Shown: piece after piece, positions 44,980-57,860 of the stretch
How positions within the stretch are numbered: position 1 is the stretch's first letter
Layout: each line of letters opens with the position of its first letter
DNA from: Hofstenia miamia
Taxonomy: Eukaryota > Xenacoelomorpha > Acoela
Assembly: GCA_004352715.1 (NCBI GenBank)
Contig: SCFE01000043.1
Location: 104,246 to 168,245 of the forward strand
Length of the DNA stretch: 64,000 nt
Direction of reading: 5' to 3'
Position numbers and translations under genes: made by a program
The notes under the pieces: generated by a model
What the model was told of the DNA's origin: nothing
The model's input: the letters and a program-made list of their open reading frames with translations, nothing else
The model's database searches: none

Positions 44980-46202
44980 TTTATTACACATTTTTGCTGC
45001 TAAGCAACAGCATAAGTTATTTTCTAATTTGCGGAGTTAAAATAGTTGCAGGTTGTTTTAATTAGTGAATTTGACCTCACATTTTTTCATTAACGATATG
45101 CGACACCTACATTTGGCATTTTATCCACCTACGTTAAATTTTTACAGGTAAGTGGCAATTAGCTAATTAAAAAAAGGAATTATCAGCAGAAGAGAAAATT
45201 TCGCACTTATTACAATTCGAACGTAGTAGTTACTACTCGCATATAGAATTTGTAAAGAAGTCAAAGCGTTTTTTAACAATTCAATTTATAAACTGCTGCT
45301 GAGCGGACAGTTTGTTGCGTGTAACGTGTGTTGAATCTTTGGTTTCTTGGTCGTTGAACGTGTGGCCGGTATGATGTAAACTAGCAAATCTTGGATTCGT
45401 ACACTAATATAATTATCAACACAAATGTATTCTGATGTATTAATCTATAGATGGGTTTTTAATTTGATTTGCTAATTATAATCTGTTGTAAGTTCTATAG
45501 AAAAATTCGGAATTCCAATTTTACAGAAGTTTCTAAAAATAGTAAAAAAAATTTTATACATTAATGTTCCGACCTTTAGGCCAGTACTTTATATTATATA
45601 TATATATATATATATTAAAAGAATTGTGAATAATTAAACCTAGTCGCATTTCCTTTACATATCATACAATAAATTTTTTTTGAATTATGAAAACTTTAGG
45701 TGAAAGGAGTAGTTATTTATAAAATAAAGCGAATTGCATTCTGCAAGATTTCTAAAATGGGCATGATTCTATCATTTATATAAATTTAAAATTAGTTTAC
45801 ATATAAGTGTCTTGCGTAACTCTATTCAGTCTTAGTACAAATGAAGTTGATATTTCTTCATTTTGTCACATAATCAGTTTCTAACTTATATAACTATAAA
45901 TGTTTCGAGTGTAATATAAAAATTTAATCTATTTTATTCTGTACTAATATATTCGGTTTAAAGAATTTCTAAAGATACTACTATTTATTGTTTTCAATAC
46001 TATATTAATTTCTAGAATTCTCAGCATTAATCCATTATTTGATTTACATTGTAATGAAATCCTTAAATATGTTTTGTTACTGCGATACTAGAGCTAAATA
46101 AGGCTCTATTATTTTTATCAAAATTTAATTGTTTTCTGTTATTATTTTGAATCTGGCTGGTACTTTTCTTTAATATCTTTTCTATAATATTTATATATAA
46201 AA

Positions 46203-46208
<6 letters not shown>
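44980..46208. other. Non-coding stretch with a small AT repeat
   Basis: (AT)n at about 45595-45616. No gene seen. Confidence 0.45.

Positions 46209-46260
<52 letters not shown>
46209..46260. repeat. (AT)n microsatellite
   Basis: Fifty-two bases of perfect AT. Confidence 0.97.
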
Positions 46261-46263
<3 letters not shown>

Positions 46264-47165
46264 CATTGAGAACATCTTTTTAAATTTTATCAATAATTGT
46301 AATTATATTTTCTAAAATGAATACAAAAAGAGCATTCTGGTTTAAGCATCGTAATAACTTTCAGCTTCAGTCTAAGAGTATCAGCAAAAGCTTAAACAAA
46401 ATAAACAAGTTTACTACTAATAACGGATGTATAGCAGCAATAATTTGATTTTTAGAAATAAAAAAACTAAAATTATATCCTCTTTAGCTTTGTATGATTT
46501 ATAAACAGTATTTTTAATTGAATAAAAGAGGAAGTCTTTGTTGATTTAAAATTTGGAATGATTTTTAATCCATGATTATGTAGGTTTTTGATGTTTTTTC
46601 CATGGTTTTTAGTTATATTTCTCTTCCTTTAATGTATAGTAAACTTCAATGTATGTTATTTACGTAGTCTTTGTTGTTTTGTTGTTTTGTATTATTTATT
46701 AAAACCTTTCCTATGAGCTATTGAATTATTATTTCTTTGTATTGTAAAATATTTTTCTACTCCTTTAGCAAGAATGCTGTAACAGGATGATGCGGTAAAT
46801 ATTCCATTTACTAATAACTTAATGGAAGTGATTTTATGTGTTTTTTTGGAACATGATGTATAAGAAATATACAATGTAGTATACGTAGATTTAATGTGCT
46901 ATTTTGATTCAATGTTGTATTCGTTCTTATGAGTTCTAAAGCAAGAAATATTAGTTAGATATTTTCTTTAGAATTGTATCTAAATTTGATCAATCTTAAA
47001 CATATTATAATTATACTAGAAATTTTTCAAACTATTATGATATTTAAATGCCTATAGCTCACGAACCTCTGATTGCGCACGGCATGCCTGGCAGGGATTA
47101 ACATATTTTTTCAGAAAATAAAATATTTGAGTGTACTTGTTCCCATGGACATTAGACTGCTTCAT
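46261..47165. other. Non-coding stretch
   Basis: No domain-bearing frame on either strand. Confidence 0.45.
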
Positions 47166-47290
47166 TATCTGAACACTAGGTATAGAAGAATTTGAATATT
47201 TTTTTCAAAAATCGGATTTCTCATTGAAAAAATCTTATTGCATATACTTCAGGAAAGCTTGATCGCAATTTCCACTTTCTATAAAATTTA
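47166..47290. repeat. Unknown dispersed repeat, copy A
   Basis: TTATCTGAACACTAGG, AAAAATCGGATTT and CATTGAAAAA occur here in the same order and spacing as at 49600-49735, roughly 70% alike by eye. Direct orientation, 2.4 kb apart. No coding capacity; the family is unknown. Confidence 0.55.
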
Positions 47291-47639
47291 AACAAATGTT
47301 TCCAACACTGAACACCATTGTAATTTTATGTTGCATACATTGGCGGGGTTTTCTGGCTGGTGAGGTCATCTAGTAATTATCAAGTTAGTGACGAAAATTT
47401 TTTTGAAAATATAGACAAAATAGACCTTAAAGAGCAAAGTTACAACAATGGAATTAACAAATTATATTTTTACATGCTGATTTTGTTGTGTAGGAGGGGT
47501 TTCCTGATGACCAACCAGGAGGGAGTTTGGCTACGGGCCTGTCATATCATGAGTGGGCCCAACTCTGTAGATGTGTCCATGTAAAAGGCTTTCAATATTT
47601 CTTAACAGTTTGGATAGAAGTTTTCAAAAATGTAGGGTA

Positions 47640-48090
47640 AATTGATTGTTTCTTAAAAGTAGTAGAAATAGGGTAAATTTGTTAATGCATGTTTTTGCTA
47701 GATAAAAATAGAATATTTGTGTATCCAATTTTAAGAGGGATTGAAGAGTAGATGTATTAATTGTGATTTGCTCAGTTGTTGGTATGATTTTGATTAAACT
47801 TTTAGTGGTTTTTCCAACTGGAATGTTGATAAAAGGAGATTTTGCTTCAAGGCTTGTCATAATTACATTGTAACACCTGAATGATTTTGTTGATTTATTT
47901 TGTTTAAAAAATCTTCTATATTTTTCCAATTATAATATTGTAGAACAAACGAGTTAATAATATTTTCTAGATATTTAGATAGATTAAATGTCTTGTAGTT
48001 AATAGAACTTAAATCTGATCGCATTGGTGGTTGTTCAATATTTTGTGGATTTCTGGTAAGCTGTATATTCGTGCTTGCTATTCTAATTTT
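47640..48090 (-). mobile_element. Penelope-like RT relic, third copy
   Basis: On the minus strand, in shifting frames from about 48085, are PPMRSDLSSINYKTFNLSKYLENII (RT segment before the first catalytic block) and FRCYNVIMTSLEAKSPFINIPVGKTTKSLI (corresponding to CYDVKSLFTSIPISKTIDHI of the 30.6-kb copy). The first catalytic Asp is lost in this copy. Downstream readings to 47640 are uncertain. Unlike the other two copies it keeps sequence upstream of the DVKSLF block and has no AT array there. Confidence 0.65.
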
Positions 48091-49599
48091 TTCATAAAAC
48101 TTTTTTAATATTTCTCCGTCTTAAAGATCTTAATGAGTAGCTTACTCTTTTCACTTTGATAATGGACTTGTTACATCCTGCAAATTTAGTTATTAAGATT
48201 TGGTTTTTTCGTTTAATATTTCATACATTTTTTTAAAAAAAGTGTGCTTTATTAAACGACTACAGTTAGTGACAAAAGTTGTGAGACACCATTCTTCAGA
48301 AAATATTTTGTAATTTCAGCACTAGGCTCAATTTTACATTGTGAATTAAATTTTTCTCTTAATTTTTTTTCAGAAGTTGAAAGCGAATTGAATGTGATTA
48401 TATGTTTTTTTATGACTACAACCTAAGGATTCAGGGAAATTTGAATTCCCATTAATATTGCTAGTTCTAATGGAATATTCATCAATGTGATGAATTTTAG
48501 CCAGTTTTGAATATACATTTTTCTGAAGCTTCCGAGTTCAGTCATACAAAAATTCGTACGCTCAATTTGATTAAGAAAAAATTTGAATTCACAATGGTGT
48601 TCTCAAATATTTGTCATCGACTACATAATGGGAAAATTTAGAAGTTTGTAATGTTTATTGAGCCCTCATTAATTCAATTTGTAAAGAAAATTTAATCAAG
48701 TTTAGTAAGCTTCTACAGGAGCTTAATGAAAGAATTATGTATATTCTTGTAATTTCGTTTAGAAAATTTCATAAATGACCGTCAGAAATTTGGATAAAAA
48801 TGCATAGGTTTTGGAAGTGAAAATTTGCCTTGTTACTTTTATAGCAGTTGTTAGTTTTCTTTAATATGTTAAAAGACTCATTAAATAGGAATAAGTTATT
48901 TGATTTAACATTTTTTTTCTATTTATGCAAGAATGTGTCAACACCAATGCATTTATTTATATAGAAGCTATTTAATAAATATTGGAAAATATGAAGCAAT
49001 CTTCACAGTAGACAACAAAAAGTGAATTGCGTACTTATAGAAGACACTCTCCTATTCTTTCGTTGAGGTATAAAAATTCAAAGTGATTCGTGATTCTTTG
49101 ATTTGTATCCCATCGAAATCTTACTTCCACCTTGTGGAATTCTCTGATTCCAAAATAAATTCTCATATCTTTTCTGACTTCAATTTGATGTAAGTCGGAA
49201 ACATGTTTTATAATTAATGACACAATGGTCTATTAGTCGCTTTCGGACGATATTTTGTAGTTTAAATATTAATTAACATAACTGAATTCAGACAAATCCA
49301 ATTATCACGTAAATGCATTGATTTTTTGATTTGTATTATGTAACCGCTATTGACTTCTATTTATGCGTCATAAAAAACCAATCCAATTTATTCATAACAT
49401 TTAAAAATTATATTTTAATCATTCTTCATATAATTTTGGAAGTTTTCGAAGTTCTACAAACCACACTATCATCAATAGGAAGTGGTGTATGCAGGAGGGG
49501 CATAGGAAGAGTCCCAATTTCAATATTCAAATATTGACCACGGTTGGTTCGGACAGGTTTTCGGTAGTTGGGGTTAGCTATTGCTTCCATGAGTTTTAA
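48091..49599. other. Non-coding stretch
   Basis: May include more decayed Penelope-like sequence next to 48090, but no motif could be read. No gene seen. Confidence 0.4.
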
Positions 49600-49735
49600 T
49601 TATCTGAACACTTGGCACAGGAAGAATTTTATTGCTTTGCAAAAATCGGATTTTACCATTGAAAAAGGTTAATATTGTAATGTACTTCAAAAATACGAAT
49701 ATTTTTGTGACAAATTTTCACAGTAACATGGAGGC
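49600..49735. repeat. Unknown dispersed repeat, copy B
   Basis: Partner of 47166-47290: TTATCTGAACACTTGG, AAAAATCGGATTT and CATTGAAAAAGG in the same order. Unknown family. Confidence 0.55.
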
Positions 49736-50718
49736 GCATTCACCCATGGAACCTGTGATAGTTTGAAAATGTAGACAAAACGGTTTGGTACTTTAAAGGC
49801 GCAATGAAAAGTTTGAGATAATATAGATTTTTTATTGTAGAAATGATACATTGATTTGGTTTCATTTGCATGTATAGGCACAACAATCATGTAGACTTTC
49901 TGACCATTTTCCTACTGCATAAAGCCACTGATCAATTTGATAGATTGGACAGTTTTTATTTGTAATAAACAATTAAATTTATTTAGAATGATTGCTAAAA
50001 TGTATATTGAAGTAGAGACAAGTGATGTCGGGATGCAATATTTCGCACAGGAACCACTCCCTTTAACGATTATTTTCTTTGGCAGTACAAACGCTAACTT
50101 ATTTTTGCACTAAAGCAGTTTTGCTTTATGTAATTGGTTTGATTTTGATTACAAATATGCACATTTAATAGGTTATAATGCATAAAATATGGTCATTTTC
50201 AAAGGCATAATTTTTCCCAACCTGCTTTATTTTTGGCTAACTCATTTTACAGCGTCCGGCACATGGCTTGCTCATTCGCTATAACAATTGAAAAAAAAGA
50301 AAGAGTAGTACACCTAAAGTATAATGTCTTTCTGGAGAATGAGATTTGCACTTAGCCATACATTTCCCTGCATCTGACTGCGTTGCCGCTGCACAGTAAT
50401 TTCCTGTATAACGCGAATTAAAAGGATTTCATTGATTTGCTTTAAATATTCTCAACCTTCGGAAGAGAAGATTGCCAGTACGTCTACGGAATAAAATTAG
50501 CATTTAAAATTCATACAATATTAGCAGCTTTCAATAGCATCGAATATTACGTAATGCAATATTAGGTTATAGTCACATCCCTTGCACGAGCAATCATTAA
50601 TTGCTTTAATTTTGAAAATTTGGGTTTTTATATAATGGATATATTCATAAAAGCCACAATATAAAAGGTGTTTCTTTGACAAATTCTAAAATTTCCACAA
50701 TTAATGAAATGCGTACAT
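49736..50718. other. Non-coding stretch
   Basis: Nothing recognised. Confidence 0.45.
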
Positions 50719-50932
50719 AACATGAACTGAAAGTAAAAATTATGATATTATAACTTTTTGTATTATAAAATTTACAAACGATAAGTAAACAAACAGAAAC
50801 TAAAAAATAGCTTTAGGATNNNNNNNNNNNNAACATGAACTGAAAGTAAAAATTATGATATTATAACTTTTTGTATTATAAAATTTACAACCGATAAGTA
50901 AACAAACAGAAACTAAAAAATAGCTTTAGGAT
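50719..50932. repeat. 101-bp duplication around a 12-N gap, probable artefact
   Basis: 50719-50819 and 50832-50932 are the same 101 bases with one difference (AACGATAAG versus ACCGATAAG), separated only by 12 N. Confidence 0.9.
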
Positions 50933-53002
50933 AACCAACGGGTATTTAATTTCATATTTCTCAACACAGATTAATTCTCTTTTATTACTTTGATTCAACT
51001 ATGCAAAAATTGCAACATGATTTGGATACTTGTTTTTTTGAGATGTAGAAAAAATTTGTTAAAGAAGTTTACGGTGCATTTTGCACCAAACATCAATTCG
51101 TCAATTTTTTTAATCAAAGTTATTAAGCACTGACAGATTGGATTAAGAGGTCAATCAATGTCATTAAGCCAATAAGCACTCTTGCATGATGCATTGATGT
51201 GTCCAATTCAAATACCCCGAGGACAATTAGTAGTTGTTTTACTCAGGTAGTCAGTGTATCACGTCTGAATGTTGTGTTTTGAATCAGGAACTTCTCAAAG
51301 TATATTATTTTGCAATTGCCTGATTAAAAGGGCGAAAGTTTGATTCACACACCTGAAATTGACTTTTTCTGCTTATTCAAATTTTTTAATTCTATTTCGA
51401 ACTCTCCTTAAAGATCATGGTATGTCAAATTACACATATAGGAGTAGGAGCAAGTCTATGTATATAGTCACAAGAAAAAGTGTTATTGTACGGAAAATAC
51501 CTCCGGTTAAATAGACAGATACATATAAATGCATTATCTGAAATATTACAGGAAAATGTACATGGGGTGTGCGTTAAACATTTTTACAACAGAATGAAAT
51601 GATGTAAACTCTAACAAACCAAAAGATCAAATTGCTATTCCATTCATCTGGAAGCAATAGAAAAACATTATTTCGGGGGAGTTTGACGATATGTGCGAAA
51701 GCACATCAAGTTTATTAATTTTTCAACGAATTTTACCGGCCTGAACATTTTGTCATTAAAGATGTAATTACCAAGCTTGTGTGATAAGGGGGATCCCTCT
51801 CACCATCCCACCCAACCTCACAACGCTGCTAAGAAATGAGAAAATGTATAAGTATAAACATTCCGGATGTAGAAGTTTACATTCGTTTTACAACAATTGA
51901 CTTGTTTTTATGGCTACAATTTTCTGTGAGACATTGAAGAACGTCTCGAATGATTTTGGGTTGCGAAGTCAAATATTTTTGTCCGCAACAAGTCTGGCAA
52001 CTTCTGATGATCTTTTGTTAGCCTCGAATACCATTTTTCAGTTAGTTTAAGCATTCGCTATAATGACTTATCTGCTCTGTAATCTTTTGGAACTATTCTT
52101 CCATTGATTTCGTGTTTTTCGAAACAGATTTTTGTTTAATTATTGGGCATGGGAACAAATTAAAAAATGTGTACAGTTAACAAAGTACGCCATATATGTG
52201 CTATTTCAGAAAAGCGAGTAAAGACTGTTCGCATACCACGTTGGCTGTCATCATCGTATTTGTAATGGTTTGTTTACTTTGTGCATACCAGATTATCCAT
52301 TTCATAATCAAGAAATGTTAATAATTAAATTTTATTCAATTTCATCAAAAACATACGACGCGTTAAAAATTAAAAACAAGCCCTATTTCAGACGACAGGA
52401 ATTATATGAAATTCGCTAAAGCGTTATAGATTCTGCTGCATAAATAGTATTAATTAAAATACAGAGTAAAGAATCATAAAATGACGAATTAGATTTGTCA
52501 GTAAGACAGAAGATACATGTAACTCCTGAATTCCTTAAATTTGTTCCTCATTCATTGCCTGCTTCTGAAAGCTCCAATGCATTTATTATTTATGAGCAAT
52601 AGATGTAAACTAATGAAGCATTGCGTAGCATTTTGAAATGCTTTATTTATAAGGGTTATCTCTTTCATGTGCTATATACACTCGTTCTAGTCACTCTAGA
52701 AAAGCATTCTTAGTTGAATAATCGATGTTAGCATAACAGTGAATTGAGACTTCAAAACATTTTCAGGTTATATAGAAACATTAGTACATTATTGTAATTC
52801 GCAATATATTTAAAACTAGTTTTTTTACGAAAAAATGAACTAATAATTGTAAATGGAAATTTTCTGTAGTTTCTCGAGATTTTGCTTGACCATCATGTTC
52901 ACCTTGACTCATTTTGCAGAAATATAAAATATCTGTGGAAAATCAATGAAATTTTAGCTCGATGACAAAAAATGATGTTGTTCACCTCAACTAATTTCTA
53001 AA

Positions 53003-53039
<37 letters not shown>

Positions 53040-53295
53040 TAGTGAAAATTTGGTCATTTATACATCGACTTTAATATTCGTATTCAAATTTCAAAAATTT
53101 TAGCAGTATACATCTGCCGTTTATACATATATACATATATATATACATAAACTTACATCTTATTTAAGAAAGTGTCATTCCATTACAATAGAAAAATGGC
53201 TCTAAATCACAAATTCTAATGGATTTTACAAAATAATTGATTCCATAATTAATTATTCAGTTCAAGTTATTTAAGTATTAATATCTCATTTTTAG
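50933..53295. other. Intergenic stretch upstream of the PLAC8-family gene
   Basis: No frame with a domain. An AT repeat lies at about 53009-53032. The promoter and 5' UTR exon of the downstream gene are presumably here but could not be placed. Confidence 0.4.
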
Positions 53296-53578
53296 AAATG
53301 AGTGTGCCTGATTTTGATGAAAGTGACAAAATGGAGCGGTTCCCTGATGTCAATTATCAGCAACCCCCTCCATTGCACCCATGGAAAATGTCAATATTCT
53401 CCTGTTTTGACAACATTCCTAACTGCCTAATGACTGCATTTTGTCCATGTGCAGTAGAGTTTATTATGGCCAAGAAAATAGGTTTAGTGCGTTTTGGAAT
53501 TGCGCTGTGTTCTCTGACTCTGTTACTTACGCTATGCAATTTGGCCACTTTTTACGATTCAATTGAAGTAAGTATTGA

Positions 53579-53669
<91 letters not shown>

Positions 53670-54717
53670 TTAATAAACTCCTTTGTTTTCATTTGAATTA
53701 ATCCATATACAGTACTCAGTAGAGAGTGGCTGGAGCCAGGTGTCGGTATAAATTTCAAAAAATCTGTGTGACTGTACACTACATTGCACACAAATCAACC
53801 TAAATCAGTGGATGCTATAGAATTTACTTTTAATGTGTTTAGAAATAAAATTTACATTTTTTTACATTTTTGATTTTTTACTTTTGACACGACTTTTATT
53901 ACTCCTCTAAAACTCAAAATAAGTTTTCACATTCTGTTTGTAGTTTATTATTATAAATTTATATGATTTTTTAAATTAGTCTAGCAAACTGAAAGATTTT
54001 TGTCAAGAATAATATAAATAGGACCATGGAGTTCTGTAATATAGCAGAACTCTATGATAGGACTAAGATAGGCACGGTTGGCGCTAGTTTAAATTTGGTC
54101 GGATCGTATTAATGATGGGACCAAGGTTTCTTTGGCTGAACTTCGGCCGAAAATTTTTCCCCATATTCTATTTCAATATTCAAAATACAAAGATAGTTTG
54201 CCTATGTAATAGTATAGTTTGAAATATTAAGTAATCAGTTGTACAAAAAGCAACCGTTATGAAACTATAAATAACCTAAGTTTGGGTTATATAAATTTCG
54301 TGTCCATAATGTACTCATTACCTGCCGAATTATTCAAGAGCCAAAATTGATTTAGGAATCTCGTTATTGAAAGTCGAATTCAAATTTAGAATTCTAGAAT
54401 GTTATCATTTACTTTTTTTCATAAAACTATATTGTGCAATGCAAAAACAGCAATCCAATTTAACTCATCAATAAATCTAACATAATTTGTAGTTGACAAG
54501 CTATACGACCATAATTTAAAATGCTTTGTAGTAATTTATGTATATATATATGTACGAAAGTGGGCTTGCCAATCGAACACGGCTAAACTGTTTCTCTATT
54601 TACAATTACTTTGGTGTCGTATATGCAATTTAATTAAACATGTGTACAAATAATAAGTAAACACGAAAACAAGTGAGCTGACCGATACTAGTAACCAGTA
54701 CCTGATGCCACAATATG

Positions 54718-54754
<37 letters not shown>

Positions 54755-55481
54755 GTGTGTGTCTCTGTGTGTGTGTGTGTGTGTATAGAGGTCTAGAGCC
54801 AATGGCAGCAACAACTAACCTCAACTATTTTGTTTTTTTGTAAATAAACTACCCTTGAACAAAGTCAAAATTTGTCGAGTGGTGTGCTAAAATTTTTGAT
54901 ATTACTATTTTTTATAGAAACCATTCCAAGTTGCAAAAAATGCCTGGGTAATTTAAGGTCAATTTGAAGAAGTAAAAATCATATTTAATGTTTCAATATT
55001 TTATGAAATTCACATTGGGAAAGTATTCATGTCATGACCAAAACAATGTAAGTTTGTGCAGCTGATGAGTATGTATCTTAACCAAAAATGTAGCATGAGT
55101 TTCGCAATCTTTTATTAGGTTTTTTAGAATTCTAGTGAAACAATATTAATAAAGCAAGCTCCAATTCCAAGTGAGGAGCTAAAGGACATGCAAGTCAATG
55201 CAACCGTCTATTACGATGTGATTCTCACGGAATATCAGCAACGGTCAGACAACACGGTCATGTTCGTGACGTTAAGCCTGGTTGGTCTAGTTTTGTTCGG
55301 AATTCGCACTTTTGCTCACTTTATGTTCAGAAGAAAGATTCGCTCGATCCTGAACATTGAGGGTGACATCCTCACGGATATCGTCAGTGTATTGTGTTGT
55401 CTTCGCTGTGCTATATGTCAAGAGAAAGGCGAAATAGATTCGGTCATCAAAGGTGGGCAGGCCTATTACAATTTAGCGTAG
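53296..55481 (+). CDS. PLAC8-family small membrane protein (two coding exons, 207 aa)
   Basis: Coding exon 1 is 53296-53567, with ATG at 53298 just after a TTTTTAG acceptor. It ends at the consensus donor GTAAGT (53568). Coding exon 2 is 55128-55481, after the acceptor TTTTTTAG, in phase 0, with stop TAG. The first 60 residues have a Pro-rich leader and the PLAC8 entry cysteines (C36, C43, and C49-P-C51 in FCPC). A hydrophobic segment lies at about 62-85 and a second at 132-157. After these come RRKIRSILNIEGD and CCLRCAICQEKGEID (residues 158-193), the closing PLAC8 block (R-x-x-I-R-x-x-x-x-I-x-G, CC-x-x-C-x-x-CQ). The loop between the segments is longer than in most family members and carries two N-glycosylation motifs (91, 114). 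PLAC8 proteins sit in membranes and have been tied to cell size, metal and lipid handling; the role here is unknown. Confidence 0.88.
53582..53666. repeat. (AT)n microsatellite in the PLAC8-family intron
   Basis: Eighty-five bases of perfect AT begin 14 bases after the GT of the donor site. It is the longest uninterrupted array in the window. Confidence 0.97.
54018..54063. mobile_element. Ultrashort palindromic insertion, diverged copy 3, in an intron
   Basis: A 32-bp near-palindrome (54025-54056) has arms CATGGAGTTCTG and CAGAACTCTATG and is flanked by ATAGGAC on both sides (54018-54024 and 54057-54063). Arm layout and the A/G asymmetry at position 4 match the two copies at 13.5-13.8 kb, with the asymmetry on the opposite end. 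The centre (TAATATAG) differs. If the duplication is 8 bp, its eighth base has diverged (A/G). Confidence 0.65.
54719..54784. repeat. Compound (AT)n-(TG)n microsatellite in the intron
   Basis: An AT run (54719-54754) passes into a TG run interrupted by CTC (to 54784). Confidence 0.93.
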
Positions 55482-55574
55482 AATATGTCTCTTCGCGTTT
55501 TTTAATTCAATTTTATATTCTCATTGTCAAATTGTTAGGTTGTTAGTTTTCATGTTTATATAACTGAATTGTGC

Positions 55575-55580
55575 AATAAA
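55575..55580 (+). promoter_or_regulatory. Polyadenylation signal AATAAA of the PLAC8-family gene
   Basis: AATAAA lies 94 bases after the stop codon, a normal distance for a short 3' UTR. Confidence 0.6.
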
Positions 55581-55581
55581 T

Positions 55582-56612
55582 TCAACTCTTGAGGTTTACT
55601 TTTGCCCAAAGCCATTAATCAAATAAATTCCTATAAATTGCAAATGGTTGAATAAACTCATTATGTACTAAGTCAATTCCTTCAGTTTTATGTATTGAGA
55701 ATCTGTAATTGCAGTGAATTATGAGTTAGAATTTTGCACTGTTTCATGCAGCAAGCATTTAATTCGAACTTCTAAAAAATGAACTAATTTTACATAATAG
55801 AAATTATTACAATATAAATTTAGTGAAGATAACACTGTTAGCAGTATAATTGCAAGCCTCACAATATTAAGAACTTACTTAACATATCTATATATTAGTT
55901 AATTACTGCTACAAATATACCTAAATGTATCATTGTATAACCTCTATATATATACATGTCATAGTAAATTGTGTAATTAGGAATTTCGTGAAATCCATAA
56001 AATTCTGTGAATTTGTGAAATTGGTATTTCACTTACCTATCTTCGTATTCATTATTTATATCTCCTACTAAATTTTTTAAAGCATTTTGTAGGGTAGTTT
56101 CCCTTTATACAACACTAACGTTGAGGTGTTTCTTCGGAGCCCTTAAACTCATTTAACGTTGTTTTTCTATTACTTTCTTCAGAATATTTAAATTGTATAA
56201 AAATATATCATGTGTATAGCAGCTGGTAAAATGTCGCTGCCCAAAAAATATAAATTTACAAACAAGGCCGAATTAGGATCCCTAACTAATTCGTCTAAAT
56301 CAAAATGAAAAATTCCGACATTCACTATGTAATTGCATCTGTTTATTTACAAATATTCATTGAAATGATACTGTAATTTTACGAATGCTTGGAAATTGAA
56401 TCAAATACTGATATTGTTAAAAGCTACTTGTGCTGTCATTCATCTAAAAACCAAAGGATTTGAAAAATAGACCATTCACATTAGTAATAATAAAATTTAT
56501 AAGCCGTCTATCAATAATATTATACACGAAAGTGACCAATTTGAATAATCAAAGAGATACTATTTTGATCGGGCAGGCGGATTATTTAAACATATCTTAT
56601 AATTATGTGTAA
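55582..56612. other. Non-coding stretch
   Basis: Nothing recognised. Confidence 0.45.
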
Positions 56613-57860
56613 TATCTATTATTTACATATAACTTTGCAATACACACTAACGCATTTCCGGAAGTACTAAAAAGTTCAGATGTTACTCCAATATTTAAAA
56701 AAGGAGACCCAACAAACCCAAGTAACTATAGACCAATAGCAGTGAATAGTCCATTTGCTAAACTGTTTGAAACTATTCTTTCTAGACAAATTAAGGAATA
56801 CCTAAAAACTAATGACATAATAATGGAAAATCAGTTTGGGTTTCGGGATAAAATTGGAACAACTGAGGCATTACTATACATTACGGAAAATATTAGATGT
56901 GAGCTAAACAGAAGCATATCAAGTGCAATTGCAATGCTAGATCTTAGCAAAGCATTCGATAGTCTAGATTATAACATACTTGATATCAAGTTGAAAAGAT
57001 ACGGATTTGATTCGAATTCTAGAACGTTTATAAGAAGCTTTCTCACAAATAGAATACAAAGAGTATGTGTAAACGGAACATTTTCCGAATATATAAGGAC
57101 AGAACAAGGCGTCCCACAAGGTTCTGTTATGGGCCCGATCATTAACTTATATATAAATGACATAATTTTACACAGATAAAAATTGCAAATTGATAGAGTT
57201 CGCAGATGATACATGCCTAGCATGTGCAAATGAAAGTCCCATCCTTGCCACAGTGTCTGCAGAATAATATCAGAAATGTTCAACTGTTTTTTTCAAGAAA
57301 TAAGTTGACGCTTAACACTGAAAAACAGTTTATAGTCTTCTCTCCAAACAATATGAAATGTGTATCCAAAGATATAAAGTTCGAAATTCCAGGTGCTGCC
57401 AATCCTATAGTACAGAGTAGCACAGTTACATATTTGGGTGTATAAATTGACAGGGAGCTGAAATTCAAAGATTTCATTAACAAGAAGATTAAAAGAATAG
57501 CAACAGGAATCCAATACATAAGAACCATTAAACCTTTCACAAAAATCAAGAATTTGATATATGCGTTCATCATGACCTTGCAGCAGAAACAACGCTTTAA
57601 TAAAGTATTTAACTGGTCAATATCTGAAATGTTTAGCGTAAATAGACAACATACCGATTGTATATTCCAACATCATGCAATATTAGCTCCAATGTANATT
57701 GTACATATATTATTGTTTTTTAAGTGTTGTGTATTTGTGTTTTTTATAGTTTTTATTTGAATTAGATGTAGCTTAGTTTGTAGTTGTACAATATTATATA
57801 GTTTTTGCATTATTGTAAATATTATTATGTGCAATATGTACAATTGCTAAACAAATAGAA
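56613..57860 (+). mobile_element. CR1/L2-like non-LTR retrotransposon RT, 5'-truncated, lightly broken
   Basis: An open frame from 56613 reads AFPEVLKSSDVTPIFKKGD, NPSNYRPIAVNSPFAKLFE, MENQFGFRDKIGTTEAL, MLDLSKAFDSLDYNIL (catalytic Asp), and GVPQGSVMGPIINLYINDI, stop at 57177-57179. The next block, LIEFADDTCLACANESP (catalytic ADD), is one frame over, and QNNIRNVQLFFSRNKLTLNTEK followed by VTYLGV (block 7) is in a third. A tail piece RFNKVFNWSISEMF (57597-57638) matches KTFNWCIKTLNF of the 17.8-kb copy. The 3' UTR (TAGCTTAGTTTGTAGTTGTAC, near 57769) resembles that at 25.76 kb. The frame up to 57179 is clean, so this copy is younger than the other CR1-like relics. A single N at 57697. Confidence 0.87.

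Noticed and set aside
46063-46293. Frames with YIYIYI runs (also at 43.7, 53.6 and 54.7 kb)
   Set aside because: Translation of AT microsatellites.
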